From Flavipsychrobacter sp. (GTDB lineage Bacteria; Bacteroidota; Bacteroidia; Chitinophagales; Chitinophagaceae): a stretch of 64,000 nt of DNA. Shown here piece by piece: positions 26,617 through 36,308 of the stretch; positions within the stretch are counted from its first letter, which is position 1; each line of letters opens with the position of its first letter. Position numbers and translations under genes: made by a program. Where the stretch lies: positions 62,001 to 126,000 of the forward strand of contig JARLGY010000019.1 in assembly GCA_031292525.1 (NCBI GenBank), read 5' to 3'. The notes beneath the pieces are model-generated. The model was not told the origin of the DNA. It saw only the letters and a program-made list of their open reading frames with translations, and ran no database searches.

Positions 26617-29121
26617 CTATTTGAGTTTCTTATTGGTTAACCTCTTTTGCCATTTTACACCCTCATACCATATTACTGACAAGAAACCGACTCCTATAGC
26701 AATTGACAGTTGCGTCAGGCTCAATGGTTCAAAACTGAAAAAGTGAACCAATGGTCTAATATATATAAGCATGCCAGACAACAAGACCGTAACACTAATG
26801 ATCAATAGTACCAGATTATTCTTGTACCCCAAAGTAGTAAGAAGGGAGTAATAGAATGACCTGTTAACCAGGGTAAGCACTATGTTAGCTATAATTAAAA
26901 CCGTGAAAACCATAGTACGGGTAAGCTGTTCATCATAGCCACACTTTACCGCATATTGGTAAATAGTCAAAGTACCTGCTGTAATTACTAATCCCTGGAT
27001 GATACTCGTAGCCAGTTCTTTCCAATTGAAAAAAGTAGTTGTAAATGGTCGTGGTTTTTGCAGCATGCTATTCTTTTCCATCGGCTCATTTTCATAAATA
27101 ATAGAGCATGTTGGCCCCATGATCAATTCCAGGAAAATGACATGAACCGGGGAAAAGATATTGGGATATAGCCATCTCAGTGCCAACGGAATAAATACAG
27201 TTAATATAATGGGGATGTGTATGGAGATAATATATTGTATCGCTTTTTTAAGGTTCGTGTATATCCTTCTCCCCATAGCCACGGCATCTACCATTTTAGA
27301 AAGATCATCCTCTAACAATATGAGCGATGCTGCCTGTCTGGCAATTTCAGTGCCTTCTTTACCCATAGCTACCCCAATATGTGCTGCCTTAAGTGCCGGT
27401 CCGTCATTTACGCCATCCCCTGTCATCGCAACCACCTCGTGTTGTGCTTTAAGTCCATTTATCACTTTCAACTTCGCATCCGGGAACATCCTGGTAAAAA
27501 TATTAGTATCCTCAACCTGCATTCCCAGTTTATCATCTGCCAGCTTCATCAACGCTTCTCCACCTATATGTTTATCATTGTCCTTAAATCCTATTTGCCG
27601 CGCAATCGCCATTGTTGTCGCAGCGTTATCACCTGTAATAATTTTCACCGCAATACCAGCCTCGTAGAAAGCAGACAATACAGATCGAATGTTTTTCTTT
27701 GGAGGATCATAAAATGCTACAAGTCCTTTAAAGGTAAATTTCAATTCCTGTTGCGTAGCCGGAAAATTGTCACCTTGAAATACAGCTTCTCCAACAGCTA
27801 ATATGCGGTAGCCATCAGCCGCCAGGGTATTGATGGCTTCTTCTATCTTCTGCTGCTCCTCCAAACTAAGGTCTGCATTTTTAATAAAAACCTCCTGGGC
27901 ACCTTTAGCAGCTACAATTCTTTGTCCTTCTTCATTTTCAAAGAAGTGTGTCATCATTGGGGGTAGCCCCCCTAGCGGGTACTCATGCACTATTTTATAT
28001 AAAGACCTTTCATCCCTCACCGGCATTTTTGAATATGCATCATGCAAAGCGATCTCCATGGGATCAAACGGAATAGGCTCACTTGCCCACATAGCAAGAG
28101 TTATCAATTCCTTTTCATACTTATCAAACACTGTGTCAGCATTAGAGATACGGCCCGATTGCAGGGCAAATACTTTTGCCAGACTCATCTTATTCTCAGT
28201 AATGGTACCTGTCTTATCTGTGCAAATAACGGATGCGCTGCCTAGCGTCTCCACTGTTTTCATTTGCTTCACTACAATACCCATTTTCATCAGCCGCCAA
28301 GCACCCAGCGCCATAAATGTGGTAAAGGCTACAGGTATTTCTTCGGGCAAAATGCTCATAGCCAGCGTAAGGGCCTTTATAAGACTGTCTAATATATTGT
28401 ATGAATGAATGTAGTTAAGTGCCCATACCACCACAAAAACAATGGCACCAACCATTACCATTTTTTTTACAAAATTGTTGATTTGCAGCTCCAGTGGTGT
28501 TTTCTCATCCTTAATTTCTTCAATACTTTTACCAATTTTCCCCAGTTTTGTTTCATTACCAATAGCCGTTATGGTAACTATGGCAAGGCCACTGGCTACT
28601 GTAGTTCCATGAAAAACCAGGTTATCTTCTTTTGATTGATCTTTATATACAGGTAAAGACTCTCCTGTAAGTATGGACTCGTTGACTGAAAAATCATTTG
28701 AATGCACAATAATGCCATCTGCATTAATAGAGGTTCCCTCCTCTATCATTAGGCTATCACCTACTACCAAGTCCTCACTCTTGATCTCTTTAACTTTGCC
28801 CTCCCTGATTACTTTGCAGTATGGCTGAGAGAAGTCTTTTAGCTGTTCCAATGCTTTTCTGCTCCTGGAATCCTGGTATAGAGAAATGACAGAAACCAAG
28901 ACTATAGCCGATGCAAGAAAAATACCATCACCTGTTTTTCCACTTATGAAGTATATGCAGGAAGTGATCAGCAACAAAACAACCATGGGCTCTTTTACAA
29001 GGCTTTTTATAGCATCAAGAAATCCATTCTCTTTTTTATAAGAAAGACTATTGTATCCATATCTAGCTCTTGCAGCTATTACTTGTTGTTGGGTTAAGCC
29101 CTGTACATCAAAATTATTCAC
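26617..29121 (-). CDS. P-type (P2, Ca2+-ATPase-like) cation-transporting ATPase
   Basis: A protein of 834 residues. It has an N-terminal cation-ATPase domain (GLTQQQVIAARARYGYN), the actuator motif LTGES (151-155), and the phosphorylation site DKTGT with D302. The membrane motif is ILPEEIPVAF (257-266) in place of the classical PEGLP, and the hinge is TGDGVNDGPALKAAHIGVAM. The C-terminal helices contain the IIYENEPME stretch of bacterial PMCA-like pumps. It probably exports Ca2+ or Mn2+ from the cytoplasm; the exact ion is inferred from family resemblance only. An inverted repeat lies 11-29 bp before the ATG. Confidence 0.9.
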   Translation of the reverse strand: MNNFDVQGLTQQQVIAARARYGYNSLSYKKENGFLDAIKSLVKEPMVVLLLITSCIYFISGKTGDGIFLASAIVLVSVISLYQDSRSRKALEQLKDFSQPYCKVIREGKVKEIKSEDLVVGDSLMIEEGTSINADGIIVHSNDFSVNESILTGESLPVYKDQSKEDNLVFHGTTVASGLAIVTITAIGNETKLGKIGKSIEEIKDEKTPLELQINNFVKKMVMVGAIVFVVVWALNYIHSYNILDSLIKALTLAMSILPEEIPVAFTTFMALGAWRLMKMGIVVKQMKTVETLGSASVICTDKTGTITENKMSLAKVFALQSGRISNADTVFDKYEKELITLAMWASEPIPFDPMEIALHDAYSKMPVRDERSLYKIVHEYPLGGLPPMMTHFFENEEGQRIVAAKGAQEVFIKNADLSLEEQQKIEEAINTLAADGYRILAVGEAVFQGDNFPATQQELKFTFKGLVAFYDPPKKNIRSVLSAFYEAGIAVKIITGDNAATTMAIARQIGFKDNDKHIGGEALMKLADDKLGMQVEDTNIFTRMFPDAKLKVINGLKAQHEVVAMTGDGVNDGPALKAAHIGVAMGKEGTEIARQAASLILLEDDLSKMVDAVAMGRRIYTNLKKAIQYIISIHIPIILTVFIPLALRWLYPNIFSPVHVIFLELIMGPTCSIIYENEPMEKNSMLQKPRPFTTTFFNWKELATSIIQGLVITAGTLTIYQYAVKCGYDEQLTRTMVFTVLIIANIVLTLVNRSFYYSLLTTLGYKNNLVLLIISVTVLLSGMLIYIRPLVHFFSFEPLSLTQLSIAIGVGFLSVIWYEGVKWQKRLTNKKLK

Positions 29122-29131
29122 GTATGTTATA

Positions 29132-29150
29132 TTACCTTAAATAAAGGTAA
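29132..29150. promoter_or_regulatory. Inverted repeat in the leader of the P-type ATPase gene
   Basis: TTACCTT-AAATA-AAGGTAA is a perfect 7-5-7 inverted repeat, 11 bp before the ATG at 29121. Its minus-strand arm includes TACCTTTA, close to the -7 consensus. It could be an operator over the promoter or a small leader hairpin. Confidence 0.4.
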
Positions 29151-29236
29151 CGTAAACACTCATCGTGGGGTATGACCTTTAGTTGCTGTACTGATGATTA
29201 ATATCACCAATCCAGCTTTTCTCTACATCTATACAG

Positions 29237-31669
29237 CTACTCGGGCGGGTTATTTAAGTAACTGTCATCTTTCCCTTTTTTAAATTCTAGCTTACCAAAT
29301 TTGTAGGTAAAGCTGATGCCCACAGAACGGTATGGCAACTCACGTACATTGTAAGAAATATAACTGCTGGTATTTATAGTGGTTACCTGGTTGATGTACT
29401 TGCTGAATATATTGGTAGCAGTAATACCTATACTTGCATTCTTATTCCAGAATTGCTTGCGGCCTGCAATGGTATAAGTAAGCGACTGCGGCGTACGTCC
29501 TTGCAGGTTTTCTGACGCTGAGTTATAATTTGCAAATGCTTCTGCAACCAGGTCATGCGGTAGTTGGTAGCTGCCGTTCAGGTTAAACCTAAAACGATAC
29601 CCTATGGCTACCCCATTTGCAGCAAGGCTACTTTCTATGAAACGTTGCGCTGCAAGAGTAAAAAAGTGTAGGTTTAGCTTTTCTTTAATGTTTACCGAAG
29701 CATAAAGTGTTACACCGGTGTTGTACTCCTTACCTATATTCTGCACATCAGTTACCGATACATTTTCATACACCGAGTCGCCAACAGCGTAAGTAGGATA
29801 AAGGTTAGTAACAGGTTTTTGATCCTGCAAATCCATGCGTTCAAAAAGGGTCACTGCTATGTTGCCGGTTTTGCCGAAGCTCTTATTGTAGCCCAATTCT
29901 ATATTATCTCCTATTTCAGGCTTCAGTAGTGGATTGCCTGTAGTTATATTATATGGGTCACTCCGGTTCACAAACGGATTCAGCAATTGATAATTGGGCC
30001 GCTCTATGCGGTGCGAGTATGACAGTTTTATAGACTGGTCATTTTTAAACTCATGCATGATGATAATAGAAGGTACCCACAAGTCGTAAGACGGAATGGT
30101 TGTATTCAGCAGATCTATACTATTGTCCGTATGTTCAAAACGCAAACCCGGCTTTATCTTTATCTGTCTTGTACCCAAAGATGCTGATATATATCCGGCG
30201 TATATTTTACGGTCATAAGTAAGCGTATAAGATTGCGTGTTGTCAGGAACAAAACGTTGCGAACCCGAATCAAGCACACCTACATCGGCAATGCTGTGTA
30301 TATTTTGTAATGTGGTTTTTATTCCAGTCTCAAGTACCAGGTTTTTATTCACTGGCTGTGTATAGTCGGCAGCAATATCCGTTTCCCTGTCCGTTCCTGG
30401 GCTGTGGCTCTCAGATCCACTGTAAGGCCTGTTTGTGCCGGTGTAGGTTTGGTAAAGAGTATAATCGCTTACCGGGTTGCCCAGGCTGGCGCTATAAAGA
30501 ATATTCAATTCCTGTCCCTCCTTTTTAAAAGTCTTTTTGTAAGCCAGGCTTAGCTCCACAGAGTTATTCTGGAATCGGCTATCTGAATTACGAAAACCCG
30601 AAACATCATTAGTTGCCCCCTGGTTGGGATTCTGTGTATATTGATCCTGGTTATAAAAATTAGTGTTCCTGTTTGCAAGATAGTTGTATCCTATATTAGC
30701 AGTAAGATTATCGTGTTTTGTTACGTTCCAGTCAAATCCTATACCTGATTGCAAACCTTGCCTTTGCAGGTCAGTGTAACCATTCTGGTTAAGGTGCAAG
30801 CTATCAGACGATGTCCTGTTCTGCAAATTAGGTGTGCGCGATATCAGCTGTGCGTTGCCACTAAAATAGGCATTAACACCAAAATTGCCGTGCTTCACAC
30901 CTAGGTTCAGAGATGTATTCTCCAACCTTGTACCGACCGAGAGGGTTACATTCCCATTCACCCCCTGCATTTTATTTTCTTTCAAAATAATGTTGATGAT
31001 TCCACCTGTACCTTCAGCATCATATTTGGCGCCAGGGCTACTGATCACCTCAATACTTTTTATCTGGCTGGCAGGTATCGCTGAAAGTGCATCAACCGGG
31101 CTATTAAAAACACTAGAGGGCTTGCCATTGATCAGGAACCGTATATTCCCATTTCCCTGTATATCCACATTACCATCTATATCTACCCCCACCTGCGGCA
31201 CCTTCTTCAGTACATCCAGCGCCACCCCACCTTGCGATGTCACATCGTTGGCAACGTTATATACTATCTTATCTATCTTATTTTCCACAACAGGCAACGC
31301 TGCTGTAATAGTCACATCCTTTAATGTATGTTGCGATGAGCGGAGTGAAATAGTATTTAATTTCACTTCATTTGCAGCCTGCGAAATAACAACATTACTA
31401 ATGGTATCGCGCTTATAACCAATGAATTCTATTGTTACGCTGTAAAGTCCAGCCGGTACGTCTTTTATCATAAACGCCCCCGAAGCTTCAGTAGTAGCGC
31501 CTGTAACTACCTTTTGAGTTTGCTGGTCCGTAACCACAACTGCTGCAAACTCTACAGGCTTGTGTGTAGCGTCATCAACTACATTTCCTTTGATGCGCCC
31601 TTTACCCGTCTGGCAATAACCAGTAAGGCTCATACACATAGTAAGCACAAAAAAAATAACTCTTTTCAT
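29237..31669 (-). CDS. Outer-membrane beta-barrel protein, TonB-receptor-like
   Basis: A protein of 810 residues. It has a signal peptide (MKRVIFFVLTMCMSLTGYCQ), a carboxypeptidase-regulatory-like domain (about 22-105, GRIKGNVVDDATHKPVEFAAV), a plug-like domain (about 110-225, VALDVLKKVPQVGVDIDGNV, IRFLINGKPSSVF, IEVISSPGAKYDAEGTGG) and a C-terminal barrel of the OMP_b-brl_3 type (IERPNYQLLNPFVNRSDPY, GNPLLKPE). The ligand is unknown. ATG 31669 is preferred: the upstream in-frame TTG 31693 falls inside a TAnnTTTG box and adds residues before the signal peptide. It is monocistronic. Confidence 0.85.
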   Translation of the reverse strand: MKRVIFFVLTMCMSLTGYCQTGKGRIKGNVVDDATHKPVEFAAVVVTDQQTQKVVTGATTEASGAFMIKDVPAGLYSVTIEFIGYKRDTISNVVISQAANEVKLNTISLRSSQHTLKDVTITAALPVVENKIDKIVYNVANDVTSQGGVALDVLKKVPQVGVDIDGNVDIQGNGNIRFLINGKPSSVFNSPVDALSAIPASQIKSIEVISSPGAKYDAEGTGGIINIILKENKMQGVNGNVTLSVGTRLENTSLNLGVKHGNFGVNAYFSGNAQLISRTPNLQNRTSSDSLHLNQNGYTDLQRQGLQSGIGFDWNVTKHDNLTANIGYNYLANRNTNFYNQDQYTQNPNQGATNDVSGFRNSDSRFQNNSVELSLAYKKTFKKEGQELNILYSASLGNPVSDYTLYQTYTGTNRPYSGSESHSPGTDRETDIAADYTQPVNKNLVLETGIKTTLQNIHSIADVGVLDSGSQRFVPDNTQSYTLTYDRKIYAGYISASLGTRQIKIKPGLRFEHTDNSIDLLNTTIPSYDLWVPSIIIMHEFKNDQSIKLSYSHRIERPNYQLLNPFVNRSDPYNITTGNPLLKPEIGDNIELGYNKSFGKTGNIAVTLFERMDLQDQKPVTNLYPTYAVGDSVYENVSVTDVQNIGKEYNTGVTLYASVNIKEKLNLHFFTLAAQRFIESSLAANGVAIGYRFRFNLNGSYQLPHDLVAEAFANYNSASENLQGRTPQSLTYTIAGRKQFWNKNASIGITATNIFSKYINQVTTINTSSYISYNVRELPYRSVGISFTYKFGKLEFKKGKDDSYLNNPPE

Positions 31670-31690
31670 TAAAGCTGGGACAATTGCCCG

Positions 31691-31698
31691 CAAACATA
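31691..31698 (-). promoter_or_regulatory. Candidate -7 box (TATGTTTG) for the barrel gene
   Basis: TATGTTTG on the minus strand is an exact TAnnTTTG, 22 bp before the ATG at 31669. It supports the shorter start of that gene. Confidence 0.45.
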
Positions 31699-31798
31699 TC
31701 CAACCAAACTGTAGATTTTTTGAATTCAGGTAATTTATCTAATATCTAAGTCCTTATTTTAATTATGACGGCTATCTACTTAACCCAACCACATACTC

Positions 31799-32311
31799 CT
31801 ACTTACTGTCTGAACAAAACTGCTTGATCAATTGGTCGGCTTTGGGGTCACCCTTTTCTTTTACTTTATATAGGTCTTCACAAGCCCCTTTTATGTTGCC
31901 CAATTTTAGTTTTATTTGGCCCCTGAAGCCATAGGCATTTTTAGTGTCCGGGGCTATAGCTATTACTTTATCCATGTCAGCAAGGGCATCTTTATACTTA
32001 TCCTCGCTTACCAGTATAGCCGCCCTGTTGAAGTACGCCTTGTCAAACTTTTTATCCAGTTCAATAGTTTTGTCAAAGTCTTTTTGGGCTGCAGATAGAT
32101 CTTTCAATGCCAGCTCACAAGTGCCCTTATTGTAATAACCATCCCGCAGTTTAGGCGCTGCACTAACAGCTTTGGTATAATCTTCTATAGCACCTTTATA
32201 GTCCTGGGCGTTTTGCTTAGTAATGCCGTTCGACAGCCACTCACTGGCTGATTGTCCTTTGCAGAGCACTGCAGAACACACAATGATGGTAATGGTTAAG
32301 AGATACTTCAT
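31799..32311 (-). CDS. Secreted tetratricopeptide-repeat protein
   Basis: A protein of 170 residues with a signal peptide (MKYLLTITIIVCSAVLCKGQ) and about three TPR units (YKGAIEDYTKAVSAAPK, LSAAQKDFDKTIELDKKFDKAYFNRAA, YKDALADMDKVIAIAPD). A C-terminal Cys pair is present (GACEDLYKVKEKGD ... FC). TPRs mediate protein-protein contacts; it is expected in the periplasm, partner unknown. ATG 32311 is chosen because it begins the signal peptide; the longer frame to 32392 adds 27 residues without sense. Confidence 0.8.
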   Translation of the reverse strand: MKYLLTITIIVCSAVLCKGQSASEWLSNGITKQNAQDYKGAIEDYTKAVSAAPKLRDGYYNKGTCELALKDLSAAQKDFDKTIELDKKFDKAYFNRAAILVSEDKYKDALADMDKVIAIAPDTKNAYGFRGQIKLKLGNIKGACEDLYKVKEKGDPKADQLIKQFCSDSK

Positions 32312-32486
32312 AGGTTTGGTTCTTTCTTGATGTTGTAATTTATTGCAAATATTCGTGATTATCAATCCACCACAACATCGGCGCAAACCCACTCTAATAT
32401 TAGATACATTTTTTGAAGCGAACCTTATAGAAGCGAACCAGTAGGCTCAATGTCCTTTTCTTAACTGCGCTTGCATACACATTGTT

Positions 32487-32945
32487 TTATTGCCAGTAAT
32501 TTTTCATCAGATCAGGCACCCATTTAGGCTGCTTTATTTCGCCTTTGGGCTCAAACTCTTTAAACACTGGCTTTATATCCAGCACTGGTGTACCGTCTAT
32601 AGCGTCCAGGTATTTTACTTTTATGGTCCTGCCAGTATGCTCCAGCAACACTACCGTACACAGCCCCAGTTGGTTGGGCCTGTCCTTCTTCCGCTGCCCA
32701 AATATGCCGGTTACAGGGTAATTGGGGTTTCCTCGCGGCCTGCCAGAAAAAACGATCTTATTCTGCTCCACCTGGTCAAAGTAATAGATAATCTCCAGGT
32801 GAGAACATCCCTCAATATGTTCAAAAGCTTCAGTAGGTACATCGTCAGCAAGTTCTATTTCAGATGTTATGGCTTCCCAATGGTCGTCTATTGGCTCTTT
32901 GCGCGTATTTTTCACCCACGCTACTGGTTTTAGTTTTATTTCCAT
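32487..32945 (-). CDS. TrmO-family tRNA methyltransferase (UPF0066/TsaA)
   Basis: A protein of 152 residues of the TsaA/TrmO family. Typical elements are HIEGCSHLEIIYYFDQ, GIFGQRKKDRPNQLGLCTV and YLDAIDGTPVLDIKPV. In Escherichia coli TrmO N6-methylates t6A37 of certain tRNAs using S-adenosylmethionine. Substrate specificity in this subfamily is less clear, so the symbol is withheld. ATG 32945 starts the conserved MEIKLKPVAWV. It is divergent from the TMEM175-like channel gene. Confidence 0.85.
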   Translation of the reverse strand: MEIKLKPVAWVKNTRKEPIDDHWEAITSEIELADDVPTEAFEHIEGCSHLEIIYYFDQVEQNKIVFSGRPRGNPNYPVTGIFGQRKKDRPNQLGLCTVVLLEHTGRTIKVKYLDAIDGTPVLDIKPVFKEFEPKGEIKQPKWVPDLMKNYWQ

Positions 32946-33030
32946 TTCGATATACAATTTAGTGCAAATCATTAATGAAAATTTACTTTCTGACTTCTAT
33001 CTCCTAACTTGTTCATTCAATAAAACCGCC

Positions 33031-33618
33031 ATGAACAAAACCAGGTTAGAAGCTTTTAGTGATGGGGTACTAGCCATTATCATTACCATAATGGTACTGG
33101 AGATCAAAATACCGCATGGATCAGACTGGGCAGAACTTAAACCGGTGATACCCACTTTTCTTAGCTACCTGTTAAGCTTCGTATATATTGCTATTTACTG
33201 GGGCAACCACCATCATATGCTGCATTCTTTAAAAAGTGTTTCATCAGGCATCATCTGGGCCAATATGAATTTGTTGTTCTGGTTGTCGCTCACCCCTTTC
33301 TCAACCGGGTGGATGGGCGAAAATAACTTTGCGCCCAATACCATGTTACTATATGGCATGCTGTTATTGGCCAACGGTGTATCCTTTATAATCCTGCAAA
33401 AGGCCATAGAAAAACATGCCCAGGATATTGAAGCCTTAAAAACGGCATTTGTCAATATGAATAAGAAGGGTCTCATATCCACTATAGGTTATGCCTGCGC
33501 TATTCCATTGGCTTATGTTTCGCCCATCATATCTGGCGCTCTGTTCATAGCCATGGCCATCATCTGGCTTATCCCCGACAAGAATATTGAAATAGCACTC
33601 ACCGAAAAACCAGAGTAA
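33031..33618 (+). CDS. TMEM175 family potassium channel-like protein
   Basis: A protein of 195 residues with about six hydrophobic helices. The first helix carries the family hallmark RLEAFSDGVLAIIITIMVLEIK, cited here as R-x-x-x-FSDG near residue 4-11. Bacterial TMEM175 proteins form tetrameric K+-permeable channels in the inner membrane. ATG 33031 places the FSDG motif at the usual distance from the N-terminus; the open frame upstream overlaps the divergent TrmO gene and is not used. It converges with the LLM oxidoreductase gene, leaving only 6 bp between stops. Confidence 0.9.
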   Translation: MNKTRLEAFSDGVLAIIITIMVLEIKIPHGSDWAELKPVIPTFLSYLLSFVYIAIYWGNHHHMLHSLKSVSSGIIWANMNLLFWLSLTPFSTGWMGENNFAPNTMLLYGMLLLANGVSFIILQKAIEKHAQDIEALKTAFVNMNKKGLISTIGYACAIPLAYVSPIISGALFIAMAIIWLIPDKNIEIALTEKPE

Positions 33619-33624
33619 AAGAGA

Positions 33625-34656
33625 TTACTTTTTACCATTAACTATCGGTGCTAGCCTGCTCCCGATAAGCTCTATAGCGTTCAGCAACTTTTCATGACTC
33701 AGCCCTGCATTATCCATCTGGAAGGTAACCCGCGATATGCCACCCAGCGCTTCGCTATGGCGTAGTATCTTCTCAGCAATATCTTCAGGACTGCCCACCA
33801 GCAAAGCACCCTTAGGCCCAGTTTGCGCATCAAAATGCGAGCGCGTAACCGGCGCCCAACCACGCTCCTTACCTATTTTTGTAAACGTTTCAGCATAGCC
33901 GGGATAATACTCGTCCATAGCCTGCTGTGTGGTATCTGCTATATAGCCTAGCGAATGCAACCCCACCTTCATCTGGTCAGGCGGGTGTCCTGCCTTTGTC
34001 CACGATTTGCGGTACAGATCTACCAGCGGGGCAAAGCGGTGGGTTTCGCCGCCGATAATAGCAACCATAAGTGGCAGCCCTAGCATACCGGCGCGCACAA
34101 ACGATTCAGGCGTACCACCCACACCCAACCATATAGGAAACGGATCTTGCAACGGACGTGGATACACTGCCTGCTTGTGCAGTGCTGGCCTAAACTTGCC
34201 ACTCCAGTTCACCACCTCGTTATTGCGGATATTCAGTAACAGGTTCAGTTTCTCCTGGAACAGTTCATCGTAATCTTGCAGGTTGTAGCCAAATAGCGGG
34301 AACGCTTCTATAAACGAGCCCCGGCCCACAACCATCTCTGCCCGCCCTTGCGATACTAGGTCCAGCGTGGCAAAGTTCTGGAACACACGTACCGGGTCGG
34401 CAGCGCTAAGCACTGTAACCGCACTGGTGAGGCGAATGCGTTTAGTTCTGGCTGCAGCAGCAGCCAGTATAATAGTAGGCGCAGAATCCAGGAACTCCTT
34501 CCTATGGTGCTCCCCTATTCCAAAAATGTCAAGTCCTGCCTTGTCTGCTGCCTCCATACGTTCCAGCAGTTGGGTTATGGCCAGGCTGCTGTTGTCCGAT
34601 ACGCTCATATCGCTATTCAATATAGCGGCTGCAAAACTGTCTATCCCTATTTCCAT
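33625..34656 (-). CDS. LLM class flavin-dependent oxidoreductase
   Basis: A protein of 343 residues of the luciferase-like monooxygenase family (TIM barrel). Visible marks are DIFGIGEHHRKEF near 44-56, LTSAVTVLSAADPVRVFQNFATLD, GRAEMVVGRGSF, and PIWLGVGGTPESFVRAG. Such enzymes use FMNH2 or F420 to oxidise varied substrates; the substrate is not evident. It lies alone and convergent with the TMEM175-like gene. Confidence 0.9.
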   Translation of the reverse strand: MEIGIDSFAAAILNSDMSVSDNSSLAITQLLERMEAADKAGLDIFGIGEHHRKEFLDSAPTIILAAAAARTKRIRLTSAVTVLSAADPVRVFQNFATLDLVSQGRAEMVVGRGSFIEAFPLFGYNLQDYDELFQEKLNLLLNIRNNEVVNWSGKFRPALHKQAVYPRPLQDPFPIWLGVGGTPESFVRAGMLGLPLMVAIIGGETHRFAPLVDLYRKSWTKAGHPPDQMKVGLHSLGYIADTTQQAMDEYYPGYAETFTKIGKERGWAPVTRSHFDAQTGPKGALLVGSPEDIAEKILRHSEALGGISRVTFQMDNAGLSHEKLLNAIELIGSRLAPIVNGKK

Positions 34657-34768
34657 AAATTATTCCTTTCGATCCCGAAAATTACTGAATTGACACGACC
34701 CACAACCGAATGCAGATATAAGCCCCATCTATTTAAAGCCTGATTGGCCTACCGTTCCACCCCTAACC

Positions 34769-34820
34769 GTCATTTCAAACGTAGCTTCTTCAGCGAAGTG
34801 ATCCCGAATGCTTTCGGGAC
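34769..34820. repeat. REP-like intergenic element
   Basis: The stretch contains GTCATTTCAAACGTAGC, then CAGCGAAGTGATCC, and ends in the hairpin TCCCGAA / TTCGGGA (34802-34808 and 34813-34819). Short elements built from GTCATTTCGA...GCGAAG...TCCCG are widespread between genes in Bacteroidota genomes. Only one copy of this type occurs here. Confidence 0.45.
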
Positions 34821-34878
34821 GTTTAATCAAAGAACTACAGTCAGTCTATTGAACTTAATTTTAAAATAGACGACGACC

Positions 34879-35373
34879 TTACTTCTTAAAATAATCCGGC
34901 GGAAAAAACTCCTGGCCATATTTCTCGCCCAGGTATTTCAACACTTCCGGTGGCGGAGGCCCCTGTGGAGGGGGAATAGCCTCGCCCACAGCTATTGGCT
35001 TCCCTATCTCGCGAAACATCTCGTCCATACCTGCAGGTGTTACTATGCACAGCAGGTGCGCTTCCTGATCCGATTCATTCTTAAAATTATGCACCGCACC
35101 ACCAAATGGTATGTTCACAAATGCGCCCTTGCGTGCAGTATATGTCTGTGTTTCAGAGCGTACTACTACTTCACCATCCAGCACATAAAACGATTCCTGC
35201 ACATCCTTATGCGCATGCGGACCAGGACCGCTATGCGGCGGTACCTTCATATCTATAATAGCGCAGTTGCCATTTGTTTGCAAACCTGTCAGCAATATAC
35301 GGTATGCCCCACCAGCTACAGCTAAGGTCTCCCCTGCACCAGGGTCTATGGTAATTACAGAATTTGGTCTCAT
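34879..35373 (-). CDS. Cupin domain protein
   Basis: A protein of 164 residues with a single cupin barrel. Cupin motif 1 is GPGPHAHKDVQESFYVLDGE, with two His and a Glu as likely metal ligands. Motif 2 is PFGGAVHNFKN. A Pro-rich tail (PPPQGPPPPE) follows. The reaction is unknown. ATG 35373 gives the natural N-terminus MRPNSVITID; the frame upstream runs into the neighbouring SDR gene. It starts 32 bp after the SDR gene and is probably co-transcribed with it. Confidence 0.85.
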   Translation of the reverse strand: MRPNSVITIDPGAGETLAVAGGAYRILLTGLQTNGNCAIIDMKVPPHSGPGPHAHKDVQESFYVLDGEVVVRSETQTYTARKGAFVNIPFGGAVHNFKNESDQEAHLLCIVTPAGMDEMFREIGKPIAVGEAIPPPQGPPPPEVLKYLGEKYGQEFFPPDYFKK

Positions 35374-35405
35374 GATGTATATTTTGTGATGGAAAGTTAG
35401 GGAAA

Positions 35406-36308
35406 TTAACGGCCCGGATAATGAGTACCCGTAACACCTTCCGCAAACTCCCATAGTTTTTTAGCTACCATTTCATCCAACGCATTTTCGTTGATCGCAG
35501 CATGTGCAGGATAACCATGATATCCATCTTCATCGGGCTGGTACAAGTTGCCGCCCAGTGCGTCAGGCGATGTGGCTGCATATAGCGACGACAAGGCCCC
35601 CTGCCAAGGCTCCATAAAGCCGCCCAGCCTTTCTATACCTGTTGCTACATCTTCAGCGGTCATGTGGCGGGTTAACGCGGTAGTATTGGCGCCCGGCTGT
35701 GCTGCAATAGATAGCACCTTGTCGCCGGCCGCAGTTATCCTGCGTTGCAGCTCCACTGCAAACATAAGGTCGGCAAGTTTACTCTGGCTATACTCGCGCA
35801 TACCATCATAGTCCTTTTCCGATCTTAAATTTTCAAAGTCTATAACGCCACGCTGGTAACCCATACTGCTCAGCGTAACCACTCTTGCACCAGACGTAGC
35901 TTTAAGCAGAGGATATAAATGACCTGTAAGTGCAAAATGCCCTAAAAAGTTTACACCAAACTGCAATTCATACCCCTGCTTTGTTTTAGATGCGGGTGGC
36001 ACAGCAACGCCTGCATTATTGATGAGTACATGCAGTTGCTTGCGCTGTTGCAAAAATAAGTTTGTAAATGCTTTTACAGAATCCAGGTCGCCCAGGTCAA
36101 GCATACCGGTTTCAAGGGTACCTGTGCCTTGCTGCGCCTGTAATTGTGCAACGGCAGCCGTTGCATTCTCCTGGCTTCTGCAGGCAAGTACAACGTGTGC
36201 ACCTGCCTGGTACAAAGCTAGCGCAGTTTCAAAACCCAGGCCTATATTAGCGCCGGTTACAATTATTGTTTTACCAGTTTGGTCGGGGATGTTTTCTTTG
36301 GTCCACAT
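35406..36308 (-). CDS. SDR family oxidoreductase (retinol-dehydrogenase-like)
   Basis: A protein of 300 residues. It has the NAD(P)-binding TGANIGLG (18-25), NNAG (97-100), catalytic Ser147/148 in VTLSSMGY, and Y173-x-x-x-K177 in YSQSK. The SSMGYQRGVIDFENL stretch places it with the extended retinol-dehydrogenase/oxidoreductase-like SDRs. It reduces or oxidises a carbonyl/alcohol substrate that cannot be named. It is followed by the cupin gene, which suggests a shared small-molecule pathway. Confidence 0.9.
   Translation of the reverse strand: MWTKENIPDQTGKTIIVTGANIGLGFETALALYQAGAHVVLACRSQENATAAVAQLQAQQGTGTLETGMLDLGDLDSVKAFTNLFLQQRKQLHVLINNAGVAVPPASKTKQGYELQFGVNFLGHFALTGHLYPLLKATSGARVVTLSSMGYQRGVIDFENLRSEKDYDGMREYSQSKLADLMFAVELQRRITAAGDKVLSIAAQPGANTTALTRHMTAEDVATGIERLGGFMEPWQGALSSLYAATSPDALGGNLYQPDEDGYHGYPAHAAINENALDEMVAKKLWEFAEGVTGTHYPGR

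Noticed and set aside
27830-28408. 192-codon plus-strand open frame antisense to the P-type ATPase
   Set aside because: The sense frame carries all ATPase motifs without interruption; the antisense translation matches nothing.
32869-33030. Upstream extension of the TMEM175-like frame
   Set aside because: It overlaps the start of the divergent TrmO gene, and the conserved FSDG helix begins only after the ATG at 33031.
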